Assembly (NCBI GenBank): GCA_000333855.2
Contig: CM007339.1
Coordinates: 134,563 to 185,723, forward strand
Source of the DNA: Endotrypanum monterogeii
Lineage: Eukaryota > Euglenozoa > Kinetoplastea > Trypanosomatida > Trypanosomatidae
Direction: 5' to 3'
DNA length: 51,161 bases
This document shows, piece by piece, positions 24,201 through 32,397 of the stretch (positions within the stretch are counted from its first letter, which is position 1; every line of letters starts with the position of its first letter). The position numbers and the translations under genes are program-made. The notes under the pieces were generated by a model. It saw nothing but the letters and a program-made list of their open reading frames with translations, did no database searches and was not told the DNA's origin.

Positions 24201-24774
24201 CCTTAATCTAACCGCCTTCGCACCTGTGCCGGAGGGTGAGCAGCCCACGCGTGTGCATAGCGCCGAGGATCCCTTGGGTAAATCATCCAACTCGGAGGCA
24301 ACATGGAAGATGCCGAACCTGAGGCCTCCTCGTGTGCGTAGCCAAAGCTTTTCCCTACGCTCCTATTCTGGTGTCTCGACCCCGCGCGCTTACACGCCGC
24401 GTACCACAATAGGGTTGCAGGGGGACACGAGGGTGAGAGAAACACTGGTGAAGCCATACCTTGGTTTCCGCGTTCATCTTAACCGCAACACACAGACGAT
24501 TCAGCGCACAACCATCAGCATTTGCGATGTGACGCCGCAGTACGTGAACGCAGAGGGCGTTGGTGTTGAGGGACCGGCACAGGTCGCTGGTCTCCAGGTG
24601 GGCGACCAGCTGGTGCGCTTCGCCGGGTATGCTGTAACCGATCTCGCCGCGTTCAACGCGGTGGTGTCTCGTCACGTGCACGCGAGGGCGACGTTACCGG
24701 TTGTAATCCTGCGCAGCGGTGAACAACTCCATAAGACGATTGTGGTCGGAAGTCGTGCGGTTGCTGATGTGTGA
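18289..24774 (+). CDS. WD40 / Sfi1-like / coiled-coil / PDZ protein, 2161 residues
   Basis: A very large multidomain protein. The frame is open from 18148, but that codon is GTG and the stretch before 18289 is CA repeat and poly-T, so the first ATG (MFVWSPHDD) is taken as start. Residues 1-430 are Ser/Arg-rich and probably disordered. WD40-type blades follow, for example LDGSIVVW near 550 and GSDDGTLRMWDV near 590. A low-complexity insert interrupts the propeller, which resumes at about 980-1060 with VSGSRDTTAKVF and FSDGSIAAYD. Between about 1197 and 1437 there are at least five spaced Trp/Arg-rich helices (FGRWTQWARRR, RYEQRWLHWM, YRRWIAFF, YFRLWRTWA, CFALWQDFA) resembling Sfi1/centrin-binding repeats. 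A short coiled coil lies at about 1464-1507. The last ~110 residues form a PDZ-like domain with GPAQVAGLQVGDQLVRFAG. A cytoskeletal or basal-body scaffold is a reasonable inference, not shown by sequence alone. Confidence 0.9.
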   Translation: MFVWSPHDDAPVAAPKSDAVRRRQGFSVRSTPVRSAVSSVGGSRGSLRATAMRPALKPMLHGQDSSSPQRSVLSCTPKGAKRSKSQDNLKNVRRAGVTVGVLTATALAETTTSSVGYTTPPPSPSPPSPLGEHARDGGSATASIRLSPHVAQRRYSAGLPTLTNGYVPRSIHRRLSMESAHSCLSNRPAIDTMGGSGALLSRRATTSSSATTPRFSLTRPFFSSKEADYLNVSNQRSFLGRFRCATLVVVRTPATATLHSSRALSPGDDGCQPDLCSDVDTQEETTTVSACAAVTAGPEWKDGLTRYSADTELRAHSAEMVPKKSADVSSSYRAPAGHPASLPAACGLQPKSRSRASSSGLSVGSGGTAGCHAGRGRHPSTSKEAHTHTRCPSSMSGAALSPSSLTSVEPWGSCAAARGSRSAANMDSLVKSGLHTSLWLAVQDGGLEVRSAANPNQVLTRLPRRDPRAVITSLAEICGNRVVAGLTDGTLHVYDAVSLKETEEKHAHTAAVTCLHYMRGAPPESFLVADDTVPQGNHRVLPTQSLLLTGALDGSIVVWRAASMSHLHLLRDGSHSICTLAATVTGGYAFSGSDDGTLRMWDVVQGIQLRISKEERVSIVEGGCLSGSLTTEPQPQSPVAPSTLDPTVTDKLSTPATLRATGKGQTQASRETTVRKSTTLAPGTHQRPSLNSVSAKNFTFAAGCMSPPLTYHSTEGLCHRSVELYGGIGKGSQTRHATTNRKPLMEGCTPRQIQRATGDENVSPLLSHSSFSSLVAAAEEAAFAPTNTDTTLSLFRDGSVLVGPGQGISPLRCDLTRYVEDEADTVGPRQVSSATDRHLCSADRDSSTPMPCTPRTLKQIIKRRAKSVQKQRGAFTYPSIAAASTCGESKNTSAPSVAGKSVKRNKDRSEKCKRNTVFAAELAKVRTRRAKNPLEKRLESWLYLYRRRVLLSAASAHLTQVIPAAYDAVTAFNWPIEYAHKEHVTALTMVEDRLLVSGSRDTTAKVFALPSGHYVRTLASSRRIPLSGVLYDGSVGRLYTAFSDGSIAAYDTRNAELPLLSQTPLSQGAFSCRFVQLRTMPMRRFVWVAGLERGSLRKVSSSTAASSGLSSVIVVVAQCDRTTVAHGPHQNTASSRVGQPSVRELKAASSHQLLQQRRLLNLSDQVKRSRTHTLEERDLRDKRCSGLVLESSYLRQQMYRVFGRWTQWARRRALRSRCEAAVSAVAQSCALGVLWRYEQRWLHWMRARKRKAAVDDLRRVQLKGNGVVFLPVSTRVQEAHQRMWPSMAAVMERQRQVALLAAAYRRWIAFFRPRLVHLRQCAAFNTLLLSMNSSTYTPGSCTLAHMTRAATRRANGARALWLLIEKRRDFQERTTRCRYFRLWRTWARLRRRAAAIAANNRKREAPGSLTTALILPQQLRRRCFALWQDFALYVTRNDRLTSERDTLRLEWRILQTGVGSSITVEELKQKLAAAHSSIDNAKEETKRLEARLETASREAGMLRSEALLRSLLGGYRVPSMLHTEALSWRSTISLAAELSSTGSMRRGSLASSASMVLSYGCCGDVAPRSDTLSATDVDSAVEESPQQKEEQLLLDVSAVLRALKGHTMFYARDEELLLAAHTLALKLHIRTPAGCPSGSEDILPGRRPKRSTKRQRSSRVMPSWSVSNAKCGGLTAVSALSSSQQRHRPSLPGAGTVERASLYSDGTALSTAPATANNITSTHQMWAAQPAEETYACLADAFIAVYFNLSALMEAAAQEWGAAADDHCVVHSSAAWIARVPPKQRRIMVGEVLKLVTLFDSFVAHNDLPVECPGSISLRGSANVRVMPLGSLCSRDTAVALVEKAPVILELVAPNVLYREMELCRLQSVYAAPAAEPNNHVPSLGVNEAALQKSTGVLLNSPRSSDHGATPSPASRAMQPLAPRLLAGYLQEAGAGMPSQNTMSPGMSDFFGPLSIDQRGNRSASSIHSGPLNLTAFAPVPEGEQPTRVHSAEDPLGKSSNSEATWKMPNLRPPRVRSQSFSLRSYSGVSTPRAYTPRTTIGLQGDTRVRETLVKPYLGFRVHLNRNTQTIQRTTISICDVTPQYVNAEGVGVEGPAQVAGLQVGDQLVRFAGYAVTDLAAFNAVVSRHVHARATLPVVILRSGEQLHKTIVVGSRAVADV

Positions 24775-25028
24775 AGTGCGTCCGTGAGAAATCCCACTCG
24801 GTCTACAGCAGAGAAGCGAAAAAAAAAAAAAACGGTTGTGCTTATCAGATAGAGCTCTAAGCGACTTCTTTCCTCCTTACTTGCGGATTCTCGATACTTG
24901 TGTGCATGAGACGGAGATAATTTCTATGCATAGATGCTGATGCACCTGTTTGTCGATAGGGTGTCTCCACCTTTTTTTAAATTTTCTGATAGCCCCGCGG
25001 TGCCGCTCTGCCTGCATGCACCTGAGCG

Positions 25029-25090
25029 TGAGCGTATGTATGTATGTATGTATGTGTGTATGTGTGTAAGTGTAAGTGTAAGTGTAAGTC
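25029..25090 (+). repeat. TGTA and AGTGTA tandem repeats
   Basis: Successive TATG/TGTA units pass into (AGTGTA)n units. This lies about 100 bp upstream of the larger TG/TCTG block, and the two are probably one slippage-prone region. Confidence 0.75.
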
Positions 25091-25192
25091 TCCTCTTCCA
25101 GAAAATTCTACATCGCGTGCCTTCAACGTTTGTAGGAGATGAAAATATTAAAATGTCATTTTGATGTGCTAGAACAGGCCCCGGGTAAACTG

Positions 25193-25386
25193 TCTCTCTC
25201 TCTCTCTCTCGGTGTGTGTCTGTGTCTGTGTCTGTGTCTGTGTGTGTGTGTGTGTCTGTGTCTGTGTCTGTGTGTGTGTGTGTGTGTGTGTCTGTGTCTG
25301 TGTGTGTGTGTCTGTGTGTGTGTGTCTGTGTGTGTGTCTGTGTCTGTGTCTGTGTGTGTGTGTCTGTGTGTGTGTCTGTGTCTGTG
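25193..25386 (+). repeat. Compound (TC)n-(TG)n-(TGTGTC)n microsatellite, ~190 bp
   Basis: A TC run is followed by interleaved TGTGTC, TG and TCTG units without interruption. It is almost purely alternating pyrimidine-purine over long parts, a composition prone to slippage and Z-type structure. It translates to Cys-Val, Val-Ser or Leu-Cys repeats in different frames, which are not genes. Confidence 0.9.
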
Positions 25387-26104
25387 TTCTTTTTTTCCTT
25401 CATTACTCTAAGCCACGGGTCTAAGTAGGGGAAAGGGGAGATGGCATGCAGAGGGGTATCTGCTGAGATGCATTGTTGTGTACTACTGCGCCCCTTCGCT
25501 CCTCACACACCTTCAACGCTACTACCCGTTTCTTTTCACCCATCCCAACCTTTTCCCACTCCCAGTTGTCTGCACGCGTGTGCGCATTCTTATCCTGTAG
25601 ACTTGAAAATAAAATGAAAGAAAAATATCATCGCGAGAAGCTTTTTTTTTTTTTTTCAATCCAGATGCTCAGCGCGTATATATTCCATGGGAAGGCTTGT
25701 CGATCTTCGAGTTTGCTTGGCCCACTGCGGAGGCGGCGCAGCCATCGAGCTGTCTTACCTCCCCCCTTCTTTCTTCACCGGCTTTCGTGTACAAAAAAAG
25801 GGGGAGGAGAAAAGAAGAAGGGTCGGCTGCGCATGCGAATCTACACATCGCATTGGCACACGTCTGCCGCAGACGACAGGAAGCGACAACCCTCGTCGTC
25901 CCGTAAAATTTTGACCTGCATGCTGCTCTTTTGTTCTTCCCACCACGCCCCTGCTGCTCTTCTACATGCCGCATATGTTCCTCTGGTTGTTGTTGCCACC
26001 TCATCGACTTGCTTGCTCTCCACGTCCTCTGTCAATGCAACTGATCCACTAACACATCATACACACCTATTTGTACAGGATTCAAGGGAATATTGCTTTT
26101 AACC

Positions 26105-26560
26105 ATGGTTCGCATGCACGGCAACGGTCGGGGCAAGGCTTCCTCTGCCCTCCCCTACCGCCGCACTCCCCCTGCGTGGCTTAAGATTGCAAGCCGCAAC
26201 GTGGTGAAGATGGTGTGCAAGAGCTCCCGCAAGGGTATGATGCCCAGTCAGATCGGCATGGAGCTGCGTGATTCCATGGGTATTGCCCAAGTGAAGAACG
26301 TAACCGGCCGCAAAATCCTGCGCATCCTCAAGCACAACGGTCTTGCACCGGAGATCCCAGAGGACCTGTACTTCCTCGTGAAGCGTGCCACCCAGATGCG
26401 CAAGCACCTCCAGCGTAACAGGACGGACCGCGACACCAAGTACCGTCTCATCCTGGTCGAGTCCCGCATCCACCGCCTGGCCCGCTACTACAAGCGCGTC
26501 AAGCAACTGCCGCCTACGTGGAAGTATGAGTCCAGCACGGCCTCTGCCATGGTCGCGTAA
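26105..26560 (+). CDS. RPS13: 40S ribosomal protein S13 (uS15)
   Basis: A small-subunit ribosomal protein of 151 residues, the standard eukaryotic length. It binds 18S rRNA in the body of the 40S subunit. The N-terminal S13 domain ([20 protein letters not shown], then [30 protein letters not shown]) spans about 1-60. The S15 domain with the conserved [14 protein letters not shown] helix fills about 78-140. The start is the first ATG (context AACCATGG); an upstream in-frame TTG at 26093 is not a eukaryotic start. Codon choice is strongly biased to C/G at third positions (CGC, AAG, CTC), more so than in neighbouring long genes, as expected for high expression without gene-specific promoters. 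Confidence 0.98.
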   Translation: MVRMHGNGRGKASSALPYRRTPPAWLKIASRNVVKMVCKSSRKGMMPSQIGMELRDSMGIAQVKNVTGRKILRILKHNGLAPEIPEDLYFLVKRATQMRKHLQRNRTDRDTKYRLILVESRIHRLARYYKRVKQLPPTWKYESSTASAMVA

Positions 26561-28277
26561 GAAACGTTTGCGTCGACGGGCAGAGGAGGGTACAGTTTCG
26601 GCGGACGGTTGACGGGGAGGCAGGTGCGCCAGCATGGTCATGTGTGCGCACCTGTGGTGACGGAATATATATATATATATATATTTATTTCCGTTTCTCC
26701 GTCCTCTGCCCATCCTTTCCCAAGCGTCCGCCTCCTTTTTGGGGTATCGTCGAAATGGTTTCGCCGTCGCCTTGCGCCGTCATCTTCCCATCCACTCTCT
26801 CTTTTTTTTTTTAAGTTTTATTTTCATGATTTCCCTGTTCAGCACTTCTCTCGTGACGCCCACTCCTCCCTTACCACCATCTTTGCTGTGCAGCGTGCTC
26901 CCCCCCCCTTCCCTTGTCTTTCGCCTCACCCTCGTAGGGGGGGCTTCAGGCGTCTAGGACAGGAGTGGTGCGGATGTTAGAGGAGAGGGAGGTGGGCAGC
27001 GAGGAAAGCGCATGGAAGAATTACCGGAGAAAACAAACAAACGAAGAAAAAGAAAAATAGACATCTCCTCGATTCTTTTTTTTTTTGTCGCCGCGCAAGC
27101 TGTTTCCGTGAGTTCCTCGAAGCGGCGTGTCTGGAGAAGCCTCTGGAAAGGTGTAAAGAACCTAGCAGAACTCCTCTTCTCTATCCACGGCCTTCGCCGC
27201 CGACAACGGGGGTCTCCCTAATTGGGGATGCGCCCGAGGTATTGTGCATCTATCCTTCTCTCTCTGTTGCCCCACGTCAGCGGCTATCGAAGTCGCAACG
27301 TCGCGCGCATTTTCATTGATTTCTGGTAAGGAGGCGCGCGTCTCCGTGCCATAGCCCGCAATCTTTGTCCGCGAAGGAGTGCGCTTCCTTACATCACCTC
27401 ATTTCTCTTCCATTCTCCTGTTTTTTTCCCTCCTCATCTGCTGCGGTTGACACTCCCCATTTCTTTTTCTTTTTTTTTACATGTGGGCTGGTGCTCCACA
27501 CTGTCACCACGTATTTTGGCCTGTACTTCGATCACCGCAGCCACGCGCGCATGCAAAGGAAGTGCTCGAATATTACCTTGGAAGGATCATCGGGCTCATT
27601 ACACCATTGTCGTTATTCACCAGTCCTGGCCCAGTCAGGACACGCTCACACATACACACGTCACTGGGAATGAAACGAGAGGATAGGGTCGCTATCGTTT
27701 CTTTTCCCCCCCCTTTTTTTTTTAAAACCATTATTCACCTACTAGTACTTTGGCTCACTTCCCTCTCTCTTGAGATCGGGCATCTGGATCACCTTCCCCC
27801 CTTATCCGGTGCCAACTAAAAGAAGCGTGCTCATTGAGTGATTGATTAGCTGTGTGCGTGCCTCCTTCGTGCTTTCTCCGTGGGCGCGCGCTCAAGGTGA
27901 TTAAAGGAGGTGGTGTTCACCGAGTCGGAAAAGAACTTCTTCAGTCCCTCTTTTTTTTTTTTTCAGTGTCTCGTCTCCTTCAGGCAGTTATCTTTATTGC
28001 TTCTCCCGTCATTCCGCGCTTTCTTGCCCCTCTCTCCTTCGTCGTTGGCCGTTGGGGAATTTATACGTCTTTCCAGTGCCCCCCCTCCTCCTTTTTCCCC
28101 GTCTGATTGCTTAGGTCTTATCGCATATTCTCCCTCCTCCTCCCCCCCGTCGGTGTGTGTTGTATGCGTTTGGGCCTTCTTTGAACCGCTCCTTCTCCAC
28201 TCCGCTTTCTCTCGACAGTGTAGCCTTGTCCGGCGTATTCTCTTAATCGCAAAAAAAAAAAACGGCGTCATTCGTTC
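26561..28277 (+). other. Non-coding interval between RPS13 and the SNARE gene
   Basis: No supported gene was found here. A (TA)n run lies at 26665-26684. A purine/G-rich block lies at about 26935-27060, and most of the rest is pyrimidine-rich. A poly-T/CAG site ends at 27966, and a second acceptor-like tract ends at 28218. The frame beginning ATG at 27481 has no AG between its poly-T and the ATG and reads as low-complexity, so it is not called. Confidence 0.7.
28174..28218 (+). promoter_or_regulatory. Probable trans-splice acceptor for the SNARE gene
   Basis: A C/T-rich tract ends in CTCTCGACAG with AG at 28217-28218. The resulting leader is 59 nt with no ATG before 28278. An upstream poly-T/CAG at 27966 would include an extra ATG near 28162, so the nearer site is preferred. 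Confidence 0.55.
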
Positions 28278-29120
28278 ATGGCGTCCAACGGCTGCTTCAT
28301 CGCGGCTCTTATCGCCCGCACTCATGATCGATTACCTTTGTGCAGTTACACAGATGACAACTACAGCAATGCGAATGTGATTCGGCAGCAGGAACAGCGA
28401 ATTGTTGAGCGGATGGAGTCGCCGGCAGGTGGCACAGACAGAGCTGCAGCAAAGGGGAGCTACTATGAGAGTTTTGATCACAAGGACAATATCTATTTCG
28501 CCTTCCAAGACGCCGCAACTGATTTGACGTTGGTTGTCGCGGTGAACAAGCTGTTGCTGCGGAACTCCGGTGATATCAGCAGTATGAACAAGCTAGCTTG
28601 TAGCCTACTCGACCTTATTTTTGCGGAGTTTATTCAAATGTACCCAGCAGAGGAGATTATAGCCCCCAACGTAAGGGCTTATCAGTTTATCAAGTTTGAC
28701 GCGACGCTGCGGAAGTGTGTGATGCGCATCATGCAGCAGGACCGCACCACCGGTGACAGGATCGTGATGGGCCCCACAACGAGTGGTAGCGGTGGTAGGC
28801 TCGGGGCTGGAGGCGACACAAGCGGGGACGGTCTGGGGGAGAGGGGCAGATCACGTCGCCAGGTCAACCCACAGTACGATGCACTACGACAGGAGATCAC
28901 AGATGTGCACATGGTTATGCGAAAGAATCTCGAGGACCTCATGACACGCGGCGAGGGGCTCGACGCCATGACGAATTATTCGGCAGAGCTCGTCGATCAA
29001 AGCTCTCGTTATTATAAAAAAACGGTGCATATGAACCGCATGCGCCTGATCAAGACGTACGGCCCACCAGCCGTTATCGGTGTTTTTGTCATTCTTTTCT
29101 TCTTCTTCTACTTGTTTTGA
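28278..29120 (+). CDS. Sec22-like longin R-SNARE
   Basis: A tail-anchored vesicle SNARE of 280 residues. Residues 1-155 look like a longin domain of Sec22 type: FIAALIARTHDRLPL at the start and AYQFIKFDATLRK at 134-146 match the order of Sec22 landmarks. A Gly/Ser/Arg-rich linker (about 165-195) follows. The SNARE coil spans about 198-255, with MVMRKNLEDLMTRGEGLDAM placing Arg215 at the zero-layer position. A hydrophobic anchor, IGVFVILFFFFYLF, runs to the C-terminus. SNAREs of this class drive membrane fusion, Sec22 proteins between ER and Golgi. The protein is longer than typical Sec22 (~215 residues), mainly because of the linker and a longer first loop. A VAMP7-type assignment is the main alternative. 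The cytosolic N-terminus and lumenal tail follow from the anchor position. Confidence 0.85.
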   Translation: MASNGCFIAALIARTHDRLPLCSYTDDNYSNANVIRQQEQRIVERMESPAGGTDRAAAKGSYYESFDHKDNIYFAFQDAATDLTLVVAVNKLLLRNSGDISSMNKLACSLLDLIFAEFIQMYPAEEIIAPNVRAYQFIKFDATLRKCVMRIMQQDRTTGDRIVMGPTTSGSGGRLGAGGDTSGDGLGERGRSRRQVNPQYDALRQEITDVHMVMRKNLEDLMTRGEGLDAMTNYSAELVDQSSRYYKKTVHMNRMRLIKTYGPPAVIGVFVILFFFFYLF

Positions 29121-29130
29121 GCCCAGTCAA

Positions 29131-29183
29131 GGGTGTCGGGGTCAGGGGAGAGGGGGCGAGTGGGGAGCAGGGGAGGGAAGGGC
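29131..29183 (+). repeat. G-quadruplex-type block just after SNARE stop
   Basis: At least seven runs of three or more G separated by short loops begin 11 nt after the stop codon, on the mRNA strand. Confidence 0.6.
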
Positions 29184-30400
29184 AGGTCGCATGATCGTAG
29201 TATGGGCTTTGAGGACATATGTGACCCCCCTCCTCCCCCCTCCCTTCCTCTTCTCTCCTCCTCCCTGCTTGACGTGCGAAGTTGGCGGTAGAGGATCGTC
29301 CTGGAAGTGGCCTGAAAACTAGCTCGCAGTACGCGTATCGAAAAAAAAAAACGCACCGGTGTACGTGCGAGCGTACTCGGCTGTGCATTTCTTATCTTTT
29401 GCGTCAGCCAAACACAAACACACAAACACAGAGAATGCAGTGCGTTAGTGCAGTTTAGCGGGTTGTGGCCCATGACAGTATGGGAGGGGGGAGACAGTGT
29501 AGAGAGGATTGTTGTGCACCCACTTTTTTTTCCCTTCCGTTCCCATTTCGCGTGTGGTCTTGACGTCTGCCCCTTCCGTTATATCCATCCGCATCGACAG
29601 TGCCATTTTCCCTCTAATCAACCAAGATGTACGGAATACCGTCTTAAATCGACCTGTTGTCCACCCAGGGAAGGGGGGGGGGAGAGCAGCGCGATTTTGA
29701 GATGGAGGATGCGTGGCGGGACGCATGAAGCGTTCATATCACAGATTCGTATAAATCTCTGCTCTCAATCTCCTGAGACGGTTGAAGGCGCGTGTGTGTG
29801 TGCAGACTCTCCCACTGTAGTGAGCAAGTAGAAAACGTGGAAAGGAAAGAGAAGCACCGAATCAAAAAAAAAAAAGTGTAGCTGTGTTCCCCCTTCTCTC
29901 CCCTCCCCACACCTTTGCCCGCTTCTCCGGGATCTTTCCCCCAGTTTTGTCACACACTTTCTATTTCTGTGCATGCTCAACACACGCAGGAGGGGGGGGG
30001 TTAAGTGGCGATCCTAATGTTTTGTCCTCCTCTGCTTATCTTTTACCTCTGCATCTCTGGACTCAATCGTTGTTGTTGCTGCCGTCTAATTCATTGGATC
30101 TGCTCATCTTTCTTTTTCTCTCTCCGGGAACGCTCGCCTGATCGCCCACAGCATTTCGCAACAATACCTTGCGCACATCTGTGAAGAATCTCTGTCAAGC
30201 ATTTTTTTTTTTTTTTGCTGTCTCTTCCCTTCCCCTCTTTGCGTGTCTTGCTTTCCATTGAAGTTAATTCGGTGATTGAAAAAAAAATATCCCCACGTAC
30301 AGGCACACACACACACACACACACACACACGAGATACAGAAAAAAAAAAAAACTCTTAGCGCGTCACAAGTCTTTTTGTTCCTACTTCACTTCGGTGCCA

Positions 30401-30448
30401 CCATTTTTTCGGGAGCATTTTTTGTCTATTCCGTACTCGCGTATTCAG
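30401..30448 (+). promoter_or_regulatory. Probable trans-splice acceptor for UMP1 gene
   Basis: A tract of T and C runs ends in GTATTCAG with AG at 30447-30448. The leader would be 71 nt with no ATG. A second AG at 30516-30517 lies 2 nt before the start and would give almost no gene-encoded leader. Confidence 0.5.
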
Positions 30449-30519
30449 CTTCGCGCGCCGACCTCACTCCCCTCCCCCCTCCGCCCTTTCATCGCACGCA
30501 ATCGCCTCCTCCTTCAGAG

Positions 30520-30894
30520 ATGTCCAATGAGATCGGGATACCACGCCCCATGGCGCGTGAGGAGCGACTCATGCACCCGGTGGAGTTTATTCAGCGCAGT
30601 GCCCCGCGCCAAGAGGAGGCGATGCGCATGAACCGTATCCGCACCACCCATGGCTTGGGGTCTGCAGCGGAGGTCGCTCTGACAGAGACGACTCTCCTCG
30701 GTAGCCACCGCCTCGGCGCCTTGCCTACCAGCAACGCTCTCTATCATGCATACCGTGGCAACTACACCGAGCTAGCTCCTAGCGATATCTACGGTCTCCC
30801 AGAAAACGACCCGAATGTGCAACCGGCACCTCGAGCGCTCGTGGAGAAGCGATTCCACGGTCACGAGCTGACGATGAAGACTCTGGGACTGTAG
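30520..30894 (+). CDS. UMP1: Proteasome maturation factor UMP1/POMP
   Basis: A chaperone of 20S proteasome assembly, 124 residues against ~140 in human POMP. The order of landmarks matches the family. MHPVEFIQ corresponds to the HPLEL motif, followed by the MNRIRTTHGLGSAAEVAL helix region. LGALPTSNALYHAYRGN corresponds to LPFLSSSNLSLDVLRGN. SDIYGLPENDP corresponds to the FEDILNDP segment, and a conserved VEKRFHG sits near the end. The family's role is to join β-subunit half-proteasomes and then be degraded as the first substrate. The start is the first ATG after the putative acceptor; the open frame upstream to 30376 begins with TTG in leader sequence. An internal start at Met11 is possible but less likely. 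Confidence 0.85.
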   Translation: MSNEIGIPRPMAREERLMHPVEFIQRSAPRQEEAMRMNRIRTTHGLGSAAEVALTETTLLGSHRLGALPTSNALYHAYRGNYTELAPSDIYGLPENDPNVQPAPRALVEKRFHGHELTMKTLGL

Positions 30895-31150
30895 AAGTGA
30901 GGTGAGAATGGTTGCGTCGAGGCCTGGGCGCAGAGCTGGAAGCGGAAAAATAATAAAAAAAAAGTGGCACGGGTTATGCCCAACACATGCTTCTACACAC
31001 ACACACACACACACACACACATCTACAGGGGGCTGCATGCAAGTTGTCAACATGTTTGTTTCCCCGAATGTTTTTGTGTGTGTGTTCATGCTGATACTTC
31101 ACTCTCTTCCCCCGCCATGTACATATTTACGTTTGTGCTGGTGTGATTGA

Positions 31151-31186
31151 GGGGGGGGGGGAGGGGAAGGGAAGGGAAGGGAAGGG
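31151..31186 (+). repeat. G tract plus (GGGAA)n, quadruplex-type
   Basis: Twelve G, then A, GGGG and four AA-separated GGG units, on the mRNA strand in the presumed UMP1 3'UTR. This satisfies the four-run quadruplex pattern with 1-2 nt loops. Confidence 0.65.
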
Positions 31187-32292
31187 TTCGTGGGGGTTCA
31201 CATGTCGAGGGTTGCAGGCGCGTACGCCTGGTACATGATGACTCGACTTCTTTGAGGTGGCGTGGGGTTTCTTCAACGTAGGGACGGACTGGTATCGACA
31301 AAGAAGTTACATTGTTTTTGGTTTGTCAATCGATATGTTTTCTCAGTGTTATTAGGTGTACCCACTCGAGTTTGTGTGTGCGTCTTCTGATACTCCCGCT
31401 CGGCAAGTGCGTTGCCGTCTTTGGCCTATATATATATATATATATATATGTATTTATGTACGGGGTCTATATATTTATATGATGTTTTTTTGGCGCTTCT
31501 CTCCCCCCGTCTGCATCTTCGTCTCTTTCTGTGTCGAGCTTATGCACGTTGCATGGTCTTTTTTTTTTTCCTGTGCTCGTCTGCAGGTGCGTGCAGGTGC
31601 GCATACGTTTCGCTCTGCCCTCCTCCCTGACTGACGGAGATTTCTTCTTCTTCGTACACCCAAAATATCTGCGTTCATTCAAACAATTCCCGAGCGAGTA
31701 ACGGTTTTTCGATGGAGCATATTCATGCGTGTGGGTTTCTTCACTGAGTGGTGGGTGCTTAGGTTTTCCAACTCAAAAAACAAGCGGATGGTCGTGGGGT
31801 GTGCACCGGCGCGCGTGTAGGTGTTTGTGTGTGTGTATACATATGTCTCGGAATGAAAGGCCAAGTGAGGGAAAATTGCAACAGTTCTCATCTCAGCACT
31901 TGTCATACACACACGCTCGCAAGCGCACACTTTTCGATGGGTCCTCATGAGCACCTCGCAAGTAACAGTCATCCTACTAGTGGGATCTGGCGGCTGAACT
32001 TCTCTTTTGTGTGTTTCCTGCACGCGCCGCGTACACGCTTCCCTTGCCACGTCAGACGCCCCGTCTTTTGGTCTGATAGTCGCATCGATTCACCCACACT
32101 TTGGCTCTGCGGACTGGTGAGACTTGCTTGGTTTTTCTCCCCCGCCGTTTTTTTACTTTGAGCGAAGTTCTGCTAAAGGAAATACAAGCGGCTGCACGAC
32201 GATATATGGAAGCCCTTTCCCGTCGCCTTTGCTTCACACACATTTTTTTTTTTCTGCTCAACTTTCCCTCTCCGTGTACACACTCACACATC

Positions 32293-32323
32293 AATTTTCC
32301 CTCCACCCATCCCTGGTGTTCAG
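32293..32323 (+). promoter_or_regulatory. Probable trans-splice acceptor for RPC10 gene
   Basis: A T/C-rich tract ends in GGTGTTCAG with AG at 32322-32323. The 74-nt leader would contain an out-of-frame ATG at 32393 just before the RPC10 start. Confidence 0.5.
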
Positions 32324-32397
32324 AACATCTACTACACGCTGCACGTAGTTTTCTAGGAGGGAGGTATAACACACACGCACGTACATACATACATGCA

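Larger units (their letters stand above)
24775..26104 (+). other. Non-coding interval with compound TG/TCTG repeat
   Basis: No gene is supported in this interval. It holds TGTA and AGTGTA tandem repeats (25029-25090) and then a ~190-bp compound (TC)n/(TG)n/(TGTGTC)n block (25193-25386). Both strands and several frames of the block are open only because the repeat lacks stops. The last ~500 bases are the pyrimidine-rich leader region of RPS13. A candidate acceptor AG lies at 26077-26078, and no ATG occurs between it and the RPS13 start. Confidence 0.75.
29121..30519 (+). other. Non-coding interval between SNARE and UMP1 genes
   Basis: The interval opens with a G-rich block (29131-29183) directly after the stop codon. 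A G run lies at about 29669-29679, followed by (CA)n at 30302-30330 and several poly-A and poly-T tracts. A putative acceptor for UMP1 ends at 30448. Frames in 29448-29831 start at GTG or run antisense through mixed sequence with no recognisable protein, so no gene is called. Confidence 0.7.
30895..32397 (+). other. Non-coding interval between UMP1 and RPC10 genes
   Basis: No supported gene was found. The interval holds (CA)n at 30995-31022, a G-run and GGGAA repeat block (31151-31186), (TA)n at 31426-31449, further TG-rich stretches, and a C/T tract ending at AG 32322-32323. Open frames are repeats or pyrimidine-derived. Confidence 0.7.

Noticed and set aside
25139..25428. Open frames in both strands of the TG/TCTG block
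   Set aside because: They exist only because the repeat contains no stop codons; products are Cys-Val, Val-Ser or Thr-His repeats.
27481..27819. 112-codon frame starting ATG after a poly-T tract
   Set aside because: No AG lies between the poly-T and the ATG, and the later half is pyrimidine-derived low complexity. No recognisable protein.
29448..29831. 127-codon frame between SNARE and UMP1 genes
   Set aside because: It begins with GTG, has no recognisable features, and overlaps G-run and poly-purine sequence.
32101..32397. N-terminal extension of RPC10 from 32101
   Set aside because: The extension is UTR-like, and RPC10 homology begins exactly at MFFCPFC.
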